Source of the DNA: an uncultured bacterium
GTDB taxonomy: Bacteria; Pseudomonadota; Alphaproteobacteria; Rs-D84
Length of the DNA stretch: 61,225 nt
Assembly (NCBI GenBank): GCA_950096895.1
Contig: CATNBF010000005.1
Span: 1-61,225, forward strand
Direction of reading: 5' to 3'
Part shown: positions 28,464 to 38,879 of the stretch, one piece after another
How positions within the stretch are numbered: position 1 is the stretch's first letter
Layout of the letters: every line of letters starts with the position of its first letter
Notes under the pieces: generated by a model
Seen by the model: the letters and a program-made list of their open reading frames with translations, nothing else
Told to the model about the DNA's origin: nothing
Database searches by the model: none
Made by a program: the position numbers and the translations under genes

Positions 28464-29546
28464 TTATTTTCCACGTTTTCTGTTGATGCGAATATCATTT
28501 AACATGATTTGATAAAACCTGGTGCCATTTTTGCGTAACGTGTCAAAGTCCACACTGGGGCCATCCAACATTTCCCGCACCGATGGCAGCTTGGATCCAT
28601 CAATGGCACTTTTGACAGCGGTGATAATGGCATTGCATTCGGTATCGAAAACCAGTTTGCCTTCATCGGTTAATGTTTGATATTCTGCAGAATTCTGGGC
28701 CAAGTATCGGGCATCGTGTTCGCGCGTGTAATCCGGACGAAATTGACCCGTGGTAATCAGGTTTCCCAATCTGTTACCAAAATACATTGGGGTAACATTG
28801 GCGGCATTCGTGGATAGATAATCTGACATATGATTTACATTTTCCATGACGGTATCACTGCACGATGCAAAGTTTATGTGATAAAAGGTATTATAAAACA
28901 TAGGGGCGGTTGGGGCATGGCCGATCACCAACAGATTTTTACACACCAAATCGATTTCGTATTTGGTAAATCCCATCGCAGACATTTCTTGACGCATATA
29001 ATCCCCCATGTAATGGATAACGGCCCCACCATGCGAATGTGTCCATATACGTAACCGGCGCATATATTTCAGAATTGTATCCATATCTCTTAATCGATTA
29101 TCACGGGTGATCAAACGTGGCCGGATAAAGATATTAAATGTACGGATGGCGGTGTGTGGAATGGGTTCATTGACACACATCCGCGCCAGTTTTAATTCCA
29201 GACGATCATTATCTGGGGGATAATAGCTAAGTTTAATCGTATATCCCATCTGGCGAAAAACATTTGCCCGATCCAGTCCTGGGATTCGATCCCCAAAGTT
29301 ATAGTGGGCAGAATATAAATCAAAATCCCGTACGTTATTGGTGTACAGTATTTCTTGGATCAATGATGCGTAATAATTTGCATCGCGTGAACGAACCGTT
29401 GCCCCACCACCCAATAGCAGTAAAGACGGCCGCGTCAATGGGATTCTGGATATAGTTTGTGCACCATGGGGATACGCATCCGAACGGGGAACACGTTTGA
29501 TTATTCTAATTGAACTGGGGCAATAATCGGTATTTGATTGTGTCAT
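28464..29546 (-). CDS. Hypothetical protein, first of two tandem paralogues, with an HSHG motif
   Basis: This 360-residue paralogue of the gene just downstream has the same length and the same serine-elbow-like WTHSHGGAVIHY. There is no signal peptide. Its ATG overlaps the stop of rimI (ATGA), so it is part of the tsaB-rimI operon. Identity to its twin is moderate and spread out, meaning the duplication is old and both copies are kept. Confidence 0.65.
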   Translation of the reverse strand: MTQSNTDYCPSSIRIIKRVPRSDAYPHGAQTISRIPLTRPSLLLLGGGATVRSRDANYYASLIQEILYTNNVRDFDLYSAHYNFGDRIPGLDRANVFRQMGYTIKLSYYPPDNDRLELKLARMCVNEPIPHTAIRTFNIFIRPRLITRDNRLRDMDTILKYMRRLRIWTHSHGGAVIHYMGDYMRQEMSAMGFTKYEIDLVCKNLLVIGHAPTAPMFYNTFYHINFASCSDTVMENVNHMSDYLSTNAANVTPMYFGNRLGNLITTGQFRPDYTREHDARYLAQNSAEYQTLTDEGKLVFDTECNAIITAVKSAIDGSKLPSVREMLDGPSVDFDTLRKNGTRFYQIMLNDIRINRKRGK

Positions 29547-29932
29547 GATAATTTCTTTTCCATCAAAATGGCATCAATACCGTCATAGTATTTTGGCCGT
29601 CGCCCGATTTCACAATATCCATTTTGTTCGTACAGGGCGCGGGCCGGGGTATTGTTTTCGGCCACTTCTAAAAATACTTTTTTTATGCCACCGCGCCGCA
29701 ATTCGTTTTCAACGATTCCCAACATGGCCGCGGCAATACCGGTCCGACGCGCATTGGGCGCAACGCCGATGGTGATAATTTCTGCTTCGTCCAGGACAGG
29801 GCGATAAACGATAAATCCATTATCACTGGCGATGATTTCACAACCACTGTTTTTCAATTCCGCAAATTCATTCGCATCCCATGGGCGATGGGGAAAGCAT
29901 TGGGCGTGCAGATGGGCAATTTTATCGAACAT
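29543..29932 (-). CDS. rimI: Ribosomal-protein-alanine N-acetyltransferase RimI-like
   Basis: This GNAT acetyltransferase of 129 residues has an acetyl-CoA-binding motif (GVAPNARRTGIAAAMLGIVE, the R/Q-x-x-G-x-A loop) and the C-terminal ARALYEQNGYCEIGRRPKYYD typical of RimI. It sits in an operon with tsaB, a common pairing in proteobacteria. Confidence 0.85.
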   Translation of the reverse strand: MFDKIAHLHAQCFPHRPWDANEFAELKNSGCEIIASDNGFIVYRPVLDEAEIITIGVAPNARRTGIAAAMLGIVENELRRGGIKKVFLEVAENNTPARALYEQNGYCEIGRRPKYYDGIDAILMEKKLS

Positions 29933-29943
29933 GTTTAATCCTT

Positions 29944-30549
29944 TTAATGCACGCGCGTAGATAATGCCGCAATAATCCGTTGGGCAAATGCGTTATCATC
30001 GCTGTTGATGGTGTCATAGTATTTGGGAAAGGGACTGATCCCCAGTTTATTTTTTATCGATGCGCGGCAATATAAATCGTCGATTTGGGCATTGTATTCT
30101 TCGGTGGCAACAATCTGGATCGGCCGTGTAATCAGACGATACGTGTTGATAAAGTTAGGGCCATTTGTTTCACGGGAAAATTTTGCCCCCGCACGCATTT
30201 TATCAATGGCGTTAATAACCAAGTCCTGTTTTTTTTGCGACAACGGCTGGGTTAAATTCATGGCAACCGATGCCTTTTCCATGCAATTAAAAACGGCCTG
30301 GGCAATTTGACCAACATCATAAAAGTGCACTGGCATTGTGCGCAGGATTAGATTCTTGGCAATATTCAAAACATATGTTTCACGCGGGAATAATCCATCT
30401 GTGGGCATATATCGTGTGGCGGTTATGTTTAATCCCCGAATTGTCAACACATGCTGGGTCATAATGTCATCGGCAATCCGCACCGCACGATTAGATGGTG
30501 TTTGATACAGCGCATCCAAATCAGACATGAATTTGGCAAGCGTGCTCAT
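29944..30549 (-). CDS. Hypothetical protein between tsaB and rimI
   Basis: This 201-residue soluble protein is not recognised. It is predicted mostly helical, with no signal peptide or Cys motif. Its start overlaps the tsaB stop as ATGA, and rimI follows 11 bases after its stop, so it is translated as part of the same operon. Confidence 0.6.
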   Translation of the reverse strand: MSTLAKFMSDLDALYQTPSNRAVRIADDIMTQHVLTIRGLNITATRYMPTDGLFPRETYVLNIAKNLILRTMPVHFYDVGQIAQAVFNCMEKASVAMNLTQPLSQKKQDLVINAIDKMRAGAKFSRETNGPNFINTYRLITRPIQIVATEEYNAQIDDLYCRASIKNKLGISPFPKYYDTINSDDNAFAQRIIAALSTRVH

Positions 30550-31085
30550 TTCTTATTCTCTTCGGCATAGCTGGGGCGCAGATACATGGGAACCGCCGGT
30601 TCAATGGCGTGGGAATCTAATTTTTTCTGGACAATGTCTGGGCCATATCTTAAATCAAATGGTCGATGGCCAACGGTGCGGGGACATTCCATCTGACGCG
30701 TTTCTAATTCATCAATGGTCATAACGCATGGATCGGTCTTTGGGGATGCAACAAAGAAATCCCCACGTCCAGAATCAATCGCAACAAAGGCATCTGGGGT
30801 CGCGGCCAAATACAGTTCAAATGCATTAATCGGCACAACAGGAATATTCAGCCCCATCCCCAATCCCTTGGCATAGGCGATGCCCAAACGGATTCCGGTA
30901 AAGCTGCCGGGGCCAACAACGACGCCCACCGCGGTCAGATCACAAAATTTGACCCCACATTCATTCATGAATTTTTCGCATTCGATGGGCAATGCCACCG
31001 ATTGCTTTTCCACGGAAATAGATTTGTAATGGTTCCCCAAAACAAATTCTAAACCTGGGCCAGATGTATTAATAATCAGAATCAT
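30546..31085 (-). CDS. tsaB: tRNA threonylcarbamoyladenosine biosynthesis protein TsaB
   Basis: TsaB is the dimer partner of TsaD in making t6A37 of tRNA. It has the ASKHA start MILIINTSGPGLEFVLG and the conserved GVVVGPGSFTGIRLGIAYAKGL. Its 179 residues are short against about 230 in E. coli, mainly in the C-terminal part. It heads the cluster with rimI, and MtaB at 8.5 kb acts on its product. Confidence 0.9.
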   Translation of the reverse strand: MILIINTSGPGLEFVLGNHYKSISVEKQSVALPIECEKFMNECGVKFCDLTAVGVVVGPGSFTGIRLGIAYAKGLGMGLNIPVVPINAFELYLAATPDAFVAIDSGRGDFFVASPKTDPCVMTIDELETRQMECPRTVGHRPFDLRYGPDIVQKKLDSHAIEPAVPMYLRPSYAEENKK

Positions 31086-31376
31086 TTATGAACGCTGTTC
31101 CTGGTTAAGGTAATTGAACACTTGCTGGGCCAACTGTGTATTGTATTCCGTTGCCTCGATATGTTTGGTTAAATCAGACGTTGTCATTTCGTATTCATGT
31201 TCCCGTTTGGCACAAAAATACATCCGCATTGTCCGTTTGACCGAAATGCAATACTTGTCGTTGTTCAAACAAAACTTATACGAAATACCCCCGATATGAA
31301 ACAGGTAAGTGTTCTTGATCCGATGCGGGCCGGATATAATTTCGTTAAAGATTAAGATTTTATCCTTGTTATTCAT
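31086..31376 (-). CDS. Small hypothetical protein upstream of tsaB
   Basis: The listed ORF (135 residues) probably starts internally at MNNKDKILIFNEI (31376), giving 96 residues; this removes the overlap with the gene upstream. No family is recognised. It ends immediately next to the tsaB start. Confidence 0.5.
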   Translation of the reverse strand: MNNKDKILIFNEIISGPHRIKNTYLFHIGGISYKFCLNNDKYCISVKRTMRMYFCAKREHEYEMTTSDLTKHIEATEYNTQLAQQVFNYLNQEQRS

Positions 31377-31380
31377 ACTA

Positions 31381-31665
31381 TTAACGTGTTTTATCAACTT
31401 TGAAGGCCTTTTTGCGCATTTGTTCTTGCAAATTATATATTTTTTTCGCCTGGTCTCTGTGTATAGTGACTGTATTGTTTGTCCCCTTATCAAAAATTTT
31501 GGTACGGAATTTATAACGCCGGTTTATATAGATCTCAAAGGATTGAATAATAAATCTGTCTGTCTCAAGTCTATAAACACTGCCAGAAGGTATAAAGGAA
31601 AAACTTGGGGTAACGCCGCATACTTTTATCAGGCAACGAAAAGCATAGTATGTCAATATATTCAT
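31381..31665 (-). CDS. Small hypothetical protein, first gene after the promoter downstream of lon
   Basis: This 94-residue ORF contains a plausible folded segment (SGSVYRLETDRFIIQSFEIYINRRYKFR) and a basic helical C-terminus (DQAKKIYNLQEQMRKKAFKVDK). The AT-rich start (MNILTYYAFRC) has only a weak ribosome site. It is supported by the strong promoter at 31694-31722 and its close spacing to the next gene. Confidence 0.45.
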   Translation of the reverse strand: MNILTYYAFRCLIKVCGVTPSFSFIPSGSVYRLETDRFIIQSFEIYINRRYKFRTKIFDKGTNNTVTIHRDQAKKIYNLQEQMRKKAFKVDKTR

Positions 31666-31693
31666 TTTTTACTCTATTTATATAACATATTAA

Positions 31694-31722
31694 ATTATTA
31701 TTCAAAATCTTTAATTTGTCAA
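31694..31722 (-). promoter_or_regulatory. Promoter of the tsaB operon
   Basis: On the minus strand: TTGACA (perfect -35), 17 bp, AATAAT, lying between the lon stop and the 94-residue ORF. Confidence 0.6.
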
Positions 31723-31728
31723 TAATTA

Positions 31729-33513
31729 TTATGCCTGTGCCCGAAAGCCGATGCGTTTTGCAATCCCCGCGTTATTGTGGATCGAGAGCAGCTCATCAAT
31801 TTTTTCGATGGTGAATTCCGTTGGCGCATCATCGCAATTATTCGCCAATAATTGGCGACGTAAAATCGCGGTCAGTTCCCGTTGCAGTGTACGAACCCCG
31901 TCTTCGGCCGTATAATTACGAATGATGTGGCGCACGGCATCGTCGGATATTGTGATATGATCCGGATTCCATCCGGTGTCGCGGGCCGCACGGCCGATTA
32001 AATGTTCGCGTGCAATTTTAACCTTGTCTTCTTCACTATAACCCGGGATTTCAATAATTTCCATCCGGTCTTTTAGGGCGGCGGACAAGTTCAAACTGTT
32101 TGCTGTTGCGATAAAGACCACATTCGATAGGTCAAAGTCCACCTCTAGGTAATGATCGCGAAATGTTTTGTTTTGTTCTGGATCCAGAATTTCCAGCAAT
32201 GCAGATTCTGGGTCCCCGCGCCAATCGCGTCCCATCTTGTCAATTTCATCCAAGACAATAACCGGATTATTCGCATGACAGCGTTTTAAGGCATCCATAA
32301 TGCGGCCTGTTTGGGCCCCGATATAGGTCTTGCGGTGACCACGGAAATGCGCTTCGTCGGAAACCCCCCCCAGCGAGATTCGGTGATATTTACGCCCCAG
32401 TGCCGCCGCCACAGATTTCCCCAGTGACGTTTTACCCACACCCGGTGCCCCAACCAAACACAAGATTGTACCATTACGGCCACCGGTCTTTTTCATCACG
32501 GCAATATGTTCCAGAATACGTTCTTTGACCGCGTCCATCCCAGAATGTTGGGAATTTAAGATATCGCGTGCCGCCGTTAAATCAATGGGGGCGGCATCTG
32601 ATTTATCCCATGGCATGGCCAACAATTCATCCAGGTACGCCTTTAACAATGCGCCTTCGTTTGACATGGGTGACATGGATCGCATGCGCTTCCATTCAGA
32701 CAAGGCTTTTTCCTTGGCCTCTGGGGTCATTGCACTGCGCGTAATGCGGCGACGCATGTTTTCTGTATCAACTTCGTCACTGTCGCCCATTTCACGTTGA
32801 ATGGCCCGCATCTTTTCTTGCAAAATCGCTTCGCGGCGGCCAGATTCCATCTGTTGATGAACGCGCCGATTAATAGAATCTTCGATTTTGGCGGTTTCAA
32901 TCATCAAATTAACCTGTTCCAGCAATTGGGTTAATTTATCTTGCCATGTGTTGGCCATTAAAATGCGAACGGATATCTCTGGCTCGATCTCGGTCATTTG
33001 GACAACCGCATCAATAAACGCAGGCAGGGGATAGTTCTGGACAATATTACGTAATTTATCCACCTTTAATCGTCGCATAGTGGCCAGTGATTGCATGTTT
33101 TCGGCAATCTTGTCCCGTAATGACATGTTTTGGTCTGTTTCCATGTCGTCAATGACATCTATCGCATCGACATTGGCGGTAAAGATCCCATCTTCGATTG
33201 CAATCTGGTCCATACGAACCGCCGCGGTTGTGCGGAATATGGCGTGAATGGCCCCGTCGGGCATGCGTAACACCTGGGCAATATCGCCAATGGTGCCGAC
33301 ATTAAAAATATCATCTGGGGCGGTGGGATAGTTCCATGAATGCTGTGGCACCAGGACAATTCGTCCTGTATTTTTTGCCGCTGTTTCAACGCATGATACC
33401 GACACTGGGTTATCCAGATAAATCGGTACGGTTAATCCCGGGTGTACAACCAATTCTCGGACAGGTAAAATATATTCTTTCATAGCCACATTAATATAGG
33501 TTATTTTTTTCAT
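31729..33513 (-). CDS. lon: Lon-like AAA+ protein lacking the protease domain
   Basis: The product has 594 residues against about 780-810 for bacterial Lon. The N-terminal substrate-binding domain (LPVRELVVHPGLTVPIYL), the coiled middle, and a complete AAA+ module (Walker A VGAPGVGKTS, Walker B VIVLDEIDKMG, sensor/lid to RTLQRELTAILRR) are intact. The protein stops at AKRIGFRAQA, exactly where the Ser-Lys protease domain should begin. The downstream DNA is AT-rich and shows no protease-domain sequence in any frame. It could act as an ATP-dependent unfoldase or chaperone, or be a truncated gene. A start at MKEYILPV (33483) is also possible. Confidence 0.88.
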   Translation of the reverse strand: MKKITYINVAMKEYILPVRELVVHPGLTVPIYLDNPVSVSCVETAAKNTGRIVLVPQHSWNYPTAPDDIFNVGTIGDIAQVLRMPDGAIHAIFRTTAAVRMDQIAIEDGIFTANVDAIDVIDDMETDQNMSLRDKIAENMQSLATMRRLKVDKLRNIVQNYPLPAFIDAVVQMTEIEPEISVRILMANTWQDKLTQLLEQVNLMIETAKIEDSINRRVHQQMESGRREAILQEKMRAIQREMGDSDEVDTENMRRRITRSAMTPEAKEKALSEWKRMRSMSPMSNEGALLKAYLDELLAMPWDKSDAAPIDLTAARDILNSQHSGMDAVKERILEHIAVMKKTGGRNGTILCLVGAPGVGKTSLGKSVAAALGRKYHRISLGGVSDEAHFRGHRKTYIGAQTGRIMDALKRCHANNPVIVLDEIDKMGRDWRGDPESALLEILDPEQNKTFRDHYLEVDFDLSNVVFIATANSLNLSAALKDRMEIIEIPGYSEEDKVKIAREHLIGRAARDTGWNPDHITISDDAVRHIIRNYTAEDGVRTLQRELTAILRRQLLANNCDDAPTEFTIEKIDELLSIHNNAGIAKRIGFRAQA

Positions 33514-33525
33514 TTTTCAAGGTAA

Positions 33526-33553
33526 ATAAAAATCCCACCCATTGGGCGGGATT
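33526..33553 (-). terminator. Terminator between the small membrane protein gene and lon
   Basis: AATCCCGCCC/GGGTGGGATT with a short AAT loop on the minus strand, followed by TTTATTT. Confidence 0.75.
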
Positions 33554-33580
33554 TCATCGGTAAAAACCGAAATGTTATCT

Positions 33581-33808
33581 TTAGCGGCGGCGGTTAAAGT
33601 TGCCGTGTTGGGCCGCGCCACTGGACCGTTTTGATAAATAACGGGCCGCAATTAACGCCAACCATTCAAACGCCAGTAATCCCATATAACCAACTTTCAT
33701 GTCAATACCGTTAACCCAACCCAAAATATAAACAATCTGGGCCAAGAACGAGATATACAAAATCCCAAATACGCCGGTAAAGAATACTTTTTTAACTTTT
33801 CCAAACAT
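33581..33808 (-). CDS. Small two-helix membrane protein
   Basis: The listed 109-residue ORF runs back into ssrA. The ATG at 33808 (MFGKVKKVFFTG), with GGAAAGG upstream, gives 75 residues and two membrane helices (VFFTGVFGILYISFLAQIVYILGW; VGYMGLLAFEWLALIAARYL) and a basic C-terminus. Function is unknown. It lies between ssrA and lon. Confidence 0.65.
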   Translation of the reverse strand: MFGKVKKVFFTGVFGILYISFLAQIVYILGWVNGIDMKVGYMGLLAFEWLALIAARYLSKRSSGAAQHGNFNRRR

Positions 33809-33839
33809 TTTTTTGCCTTTCCATTCATTAATATTCAAT

Positions 33840-34140
33840 GTCCGGTTTCTGGTGCCAGGTACCGGACAAACCCCGCAATCGCTAAAACGAATACAATCAA
33901 CAATTGCCAACTGTATTCAACGCCACATTAGGCAGCCATTGCAAGACGAACATTATCGTTCGCATTCATTTTTTATTTGGTCTTTTACGACACCACGTCG
34001 GATTCAGCCATATACCTTTATTACGCCTGTCGAAACTGTATCATCCCCATGATTTTTTAGTGGTGGAGATGCCGGGTACCGCCCCCGGGTCCAAAACGTC
34101 TATTCCGTAAAGGGTTCAGAATCATCACCGTTTGCACGGC
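33840..34140 (-). ncRNA. ssrA: Circularly permuted two-piece tmRNA; tag ANDNVRLAMAA
   Basis: tmRNA rescues stalled ribosomes and tags the unfinished protein. Minus-strand order: acceptor piece with T-arm and CATCTCC-A-CCA (CCA end at 34061); a short removed loop (34049-34060); then the coding piece beginning GGGGATGATACAGTTTCGACAGG (5' G at 34048). GGGGATG pairs with CATCTCC as the acceptor stem. The tag frame GCGAACGATAATGTT... ends GCTGCCTAA (ANDNVRLAMAA). The 3' end is a strong hairpin (GTCCGGT...ACCGGAC). This order is the permuted form found in alphaproteobacteria. The T-loop reads GGCGGTA instead of the usual TTCGANN, which is odd. Ends are approximate. Confidence 0.92.
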
Positions 34141-34146
34141 ACATAC

Positions 34147-34162
34147 ATTATAATCTTTCCGG

Positions 34163-34174
<12 letters not shown>
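34147..34174 (-). promoter_or_regulatory. Promoter of ssrA
   Basis: On the minus strand: TTGCAA, 16 bp, TATAAT; transcription should start near 34140. Confidence 0.75.
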
Positions 34175-35708
<1,534 letters not shown>

Positions 35709-35773
35709 AAATTTTGCTTTTTACTTTCACCTGTGATAGTATTCTGCACAGAAATAACAAAGGAGAAAAAAAT

Positions 35774-36397
35774 ATGCCCGTATCATTAAAAGGCACACAA
35801 ACAGAAAAGAATTTGTTGATGGCATTTGCCGGTGAATCCCAGGCACGTAACCGCTATACCTTTTTTGCGTCCAAGGCCAAAGACGAAGGATATCAGGCAA
35901 TCGCCAAAATCTTTCTGGAAACCGCAGATCATGAAAAAGAACATGCGTCACGCTTGTTCAAGTTCTTAGAAGGTGGCGTTCTGGAAATCACAGCGACATT
36001 CCCGGCGGGAAAAATTGGCACAACGCTGGAAAATCTTCAGGCATCTGCATTTGGTGAAAATGAAGAAAACACAGAAATGTACCCGAAATTCGCGCAAATT
36101 GCCGCCCAAGAAGGTTTTGATGCCATCGCAGATATTTTCAAAAACATCGGCTATGCCGAACGGTATCACGAATCACGGTTCAAGGCCTTGGCCGAAGCCA
36201 TTGAAAACGGCACCTTGTTCAAGTCAGATCGGGTTGTTATGTGGCGGTGCACAAACTGTGGAAACTGGCACATCGGGACCGAAGCCCCATCCGTATGCCC
36301 GGCATGTTTACATGCCCAAGGTTATTTCATCAGCGAAGGTATTGCCGCCCGCTGTGATACGAACGAAGGTTTTTGTGAATACACAACCATTGATTAA
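35774..36397 (+). CDS. rbr: Rubrerythrin
   Basis: This cytosolic non-heme iron peroxidase protects against hydrogen peroxide, mostly in anaerobes and microaerophiles. The ATG at 35774 with AGGAG upstream is preferred over the track start. Residues 1-140 form a ferritin-like diiron domain (FAGESQARNRYTFFAS, DHEKEHASRLF, ERYHESRFKAL). The C-terminus has a rubredoxin-like iron site with CTNCGNWH and CPACLHAQGYF. It is a single gene with its own terminator and suggests a low-oxygen habitat. Confidence 0.95.
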   Translation: MPVSLKGTQTEKNLLMAFAGESQARNRYTFFASKAKDEGYQAIAKIFLETADHEKEHASRLFKFLEGGVLEITATFPAGKIGTTLENLQASAFGENEENTEMYPKFAQIAAQEGFDAIADIFKNIGYAERYHESRFKALAEAIENGTLFKSDRVVMWRCTNCGNWHIGTEAPSVCPACLHAQGYFISEGIAARCDTNEGFCEYTTID

Positions 36398-36399
36398 GA

Positions 36400-36423
36400 A
36401 AATCCCCCATTTGGGGGATTTTT
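36400..36423 (+). terminator. Terminator after rubrerythrin
   Basis: AATCCCCC/GGGGGATT hairpin with an ATTT loop and a T run. On the minus strand it may also serve prfB. Confidence 0.8.
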
Positions 36424-36442
36424 AATTGGGTATCTTTGAAAT

Positions 36443-37511
36443 TTATTGTTGCAACAGGGCCAACATAAAATCATCCAGATCCCCATCCAAAACCGCATCA
36501 GAATCTGTCTTTTCAACACCCGTGCGTACATCTTTGACCAATTGATATGGATATAAGACATAGTTTCGAATCTGGCTGCCCCATTCGATCTTTTTTTGGG
36601 CCGCCTTGGCCGCGTCTTCTTCGGCCGCGCGTTTTTGCATTTCCAGTTCGTACAGTTTACTGCGCAGCATTTTCATCGCCATTTCGCGGTTTTGAATTTG
36701 GCTGCGTTCATTCTGGCATGTAACAACGGTATTGGTGGGGATGTGCGTGATGCGAACCGCGCTATCGGTTTTATTAACGTGTTGTCCGCCCGCGCCCGAT
36801 GCCCGGTATGTATCAATCCGCAGATCTTTGTCATTGATTTCGATTTCAATTGTATCATCAATGTCTGGCCATACGTCAACGGACGCAAAGCTGGTCTGGC
36901 GTTTTCCATTGGCATTGAACGGTGAAATTCGCACCAGACGATGAACCCCAATTTCATTTTTCAACCATCCATACGCCCGCAGTCCTGATATGCGATAGGT
37001 AATGTTCTTGATGCCGGCGGTGTCGCCTTCGTGTTCTTCAATAATTTCCACAGAAAATCCATGCCGTTCGGCCCAACGGGCATACATACGTGACAGCATT
37101 TGCGCCCAATCTTGGGCCTCGGTCCCGCCGGCACCGGCCTGGATAAATAAAAATGCCCCATTGTTATCCGCCGGATCCCGGAACAAAGTTACAAACTTTG
37201 CCCGATGGGCTGCATCCCGAAGTGTTTCAATCGCCGAAATCACATCCCCATCATCGGGGGCCAATTCATACAATTCAACCAGGTTGTTGTATTCTGATTC
37301 CAGCGCGTTCAGTTCGCCTAGTGATTTTTCCAATGCGGATTTTTTTTGTAAAACTGTTCGCGCCGTATCCGGATTATCCCATAAATTGGGATCATTTACC
37401 GTGATATCCAGATCGGCAATTTCGGATTTTAATTTATCTGGGTCAAAGAAACCCCCTGACGGCAGAAATGTCGTCGTGGATTTGTGTTAAAACGTCGTTT
37501 GGTATAATCAT
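36443..37511 (-). CDS. prfB: Peptide chain release factor 2, with programmed +1 frameshift
   Basis: RF2 ends translation at UGA and UAA. The track shows only 36443-37333, but the real start is ATG at 37509-37511. After 22 codons comes an in-frame TGA (37443-37445) in the classic slip site AGGGGGTTTCTTTGAC, with the internal Shine-Dalgarno AGGGGG. A +1 shift joins CTT to GAC (D-P-D-K-L-K-S) and gives about 355 residues. The GGQ motif is present (YRASGAGGQHVNK). Low RF2 should promote the shift, so the gene regulates itself. Confidence 0.95.
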
Positions 37512-37619
37512 GATTGATTATGGTACCAAGTTATTTGATTAAATCAATAGATAAATGATTGCCTTTTGTTCGCCAATGTGTTAAAATTTATTGTAATTAA
37601 GTAGAGAGGGGATCCAACA

Positions 37620-38849
37620 ATGAAGAATATTGCATTCGCATTTGGTTTAATTGGTGCCTGTTTTACCGCACCGATGGCCATGGGGGTGTCTGTGACGGGT
37701 GATACCATGTCACGCGCCGGAATCACCACGCCAACCAATAATCGCGGATACCAAGGCGCGGCCAACGCCTATCGCGAGAATCAGCGGAACACATACTTTA
37801 TGGTGACCCAGCCCGATGTTGACACCGCATGCCGGGAAAAAATTTACAAGTGTTTGTCGGATTATTGCGGCGATGTGACGGTTGTTCCTGGTCAACGATC
37901 GGGACGTTGCACCTATGCCACAGAGAGCGAGCTGTATAACTACGCCTTACTCTGTCTGCAAAAGGATAACAGCATTTTGTTACCGCAATACGGTGCCAAT
38001 ACCAAGAATTCTGTGGGGGGAATGAATACGGCGGCGCGTCTGTGCCCATCATACGTTCAACAAGAATTAATGTCTTATTTATCCATGGCAAATATGGCTA
38101 ATCAGTTAAGCAAGTCGCATTCTGATCTGTGTTTGAAACGTCGCCAAGAATTAGAAGCGGCAATGTCGTGCCATTCGGTGGCATTAGCATACGGTAACGA
38201 AACGACCAGTATGTTAACAACGCAATTAACCGACGCATGCGGTTCGGGTGTCCCTGGCGGCAGTGCAGAAATGGTCAGCCGCTTTGCCAATGCGGGTAAT
38301 ATCGGTGCCAATGTATGGGGATGGGCCGAACAAATTGTAAACTTGAACCTGAATCAAAAGGGTTCTGGGTGGCAAGCGTCGGTGGATGCCGTCCTGGCCA
38401 GTTATACAAATCGGATGAATTTGGCCTGTGGTGATGATATGCAAATGAATACGGCCAATTATCCCACCGCGTCGGCATCACAACCAACAACATTGCAAAC
38501 TGCGGCCACTTTGGCCCTGGGGGTGGCATTCCCGACGGCAAATGCACCGATTGTTGAAAATCCATACGAAAACTGGTCTGTGTGGCAAGAAATAACCAGT
38601 ATGTCTGAAATCTATGATTTCCCAACCGCGCGCCAGGTTGTCAATGCCGGTCTGTCGAATGCGGCAACAACACAAAATGCGTTCTTAACATCGGCCCAAA
38701 TGGACGCCATGCAAACGGCGTATAAACGGGGTACCAAGGTGTTTATCGTTCGGGACAGTGCACGGTGCTATATCGTACCAGTGGCCCAAATGACGGACAA
38801 GGAAACATCCCAAGTGGCCCAATCTTTTGCCAATTGCATCAGCAAATAA
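37620..38849 (+). CDS. Hypothetical secreted protein with a Cys-rich N-terminal domain
   Basis: This 409-residue protein has signal peptide MKNIAFAFGLIGACFTAPMAMG. The first half has regularly placed cysteines (CREKIYKCLSDYCGD, RCTYAT, LLCLQ); the second is rich in Asn, Ala and Thr. It is unlike the repeat-type Cys-rich proteins of this window and I recognise no family. GAGAGGGG lies upstream of the ATG, and a terminator follows. Confidence 0.7.
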   Translation: MKNIAFAFGLIGACFTAPMAMGVSVTGDTMSRAGITTPTNNRGYQGAANAYRENQRNTYFMVTQPDVDTACREKIYKCLSDYCGDVTVVPGQRSGRCTYATESELYNYALLCLQKDNSILLPQYGANTKNSVGGMNTAARLCPSYVQQELMSYLSMANMANQLSKSHSDLCLKRRQELEAAMSCHSVALAYGNETTSMLTTQLTDACGSGVPGGSAEMVSRFANAGNIGANVWGWAEQIVNLNLNQKGSGWQASVDAVLASYTNRMNLACGDDMQMNTANYPTASASQPTTLQTAATLALGVAFPTANAPIVENPYENWSVWQEITSMSEIYDFPTARQVVNAGLSNAATTQNAFLTSAQMDAMQTAYKRGTKVFIVRDSARCYIVPVAQMTDKETSQVAQSFANCISK

Positions 38850-38850
38850 A

Positions 38851-38879
38851 ATTCCCCGCCGCATGGTGGGATTTTTTTA
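38851..38879 (+). terminator. Terminator after the secreted-protein gene
   Basis: An imperfect hairpin, TCCCCGCC with GGTGGGA and loop GCAT, followed by seven T. Confidence 0.65.

Noticed and set aside
33813-34110. ORFs at 33813-34052 and 33904-34110 as genes
   Set aside because: They lie across ssrA in antisense and are explained by the tmRNA.
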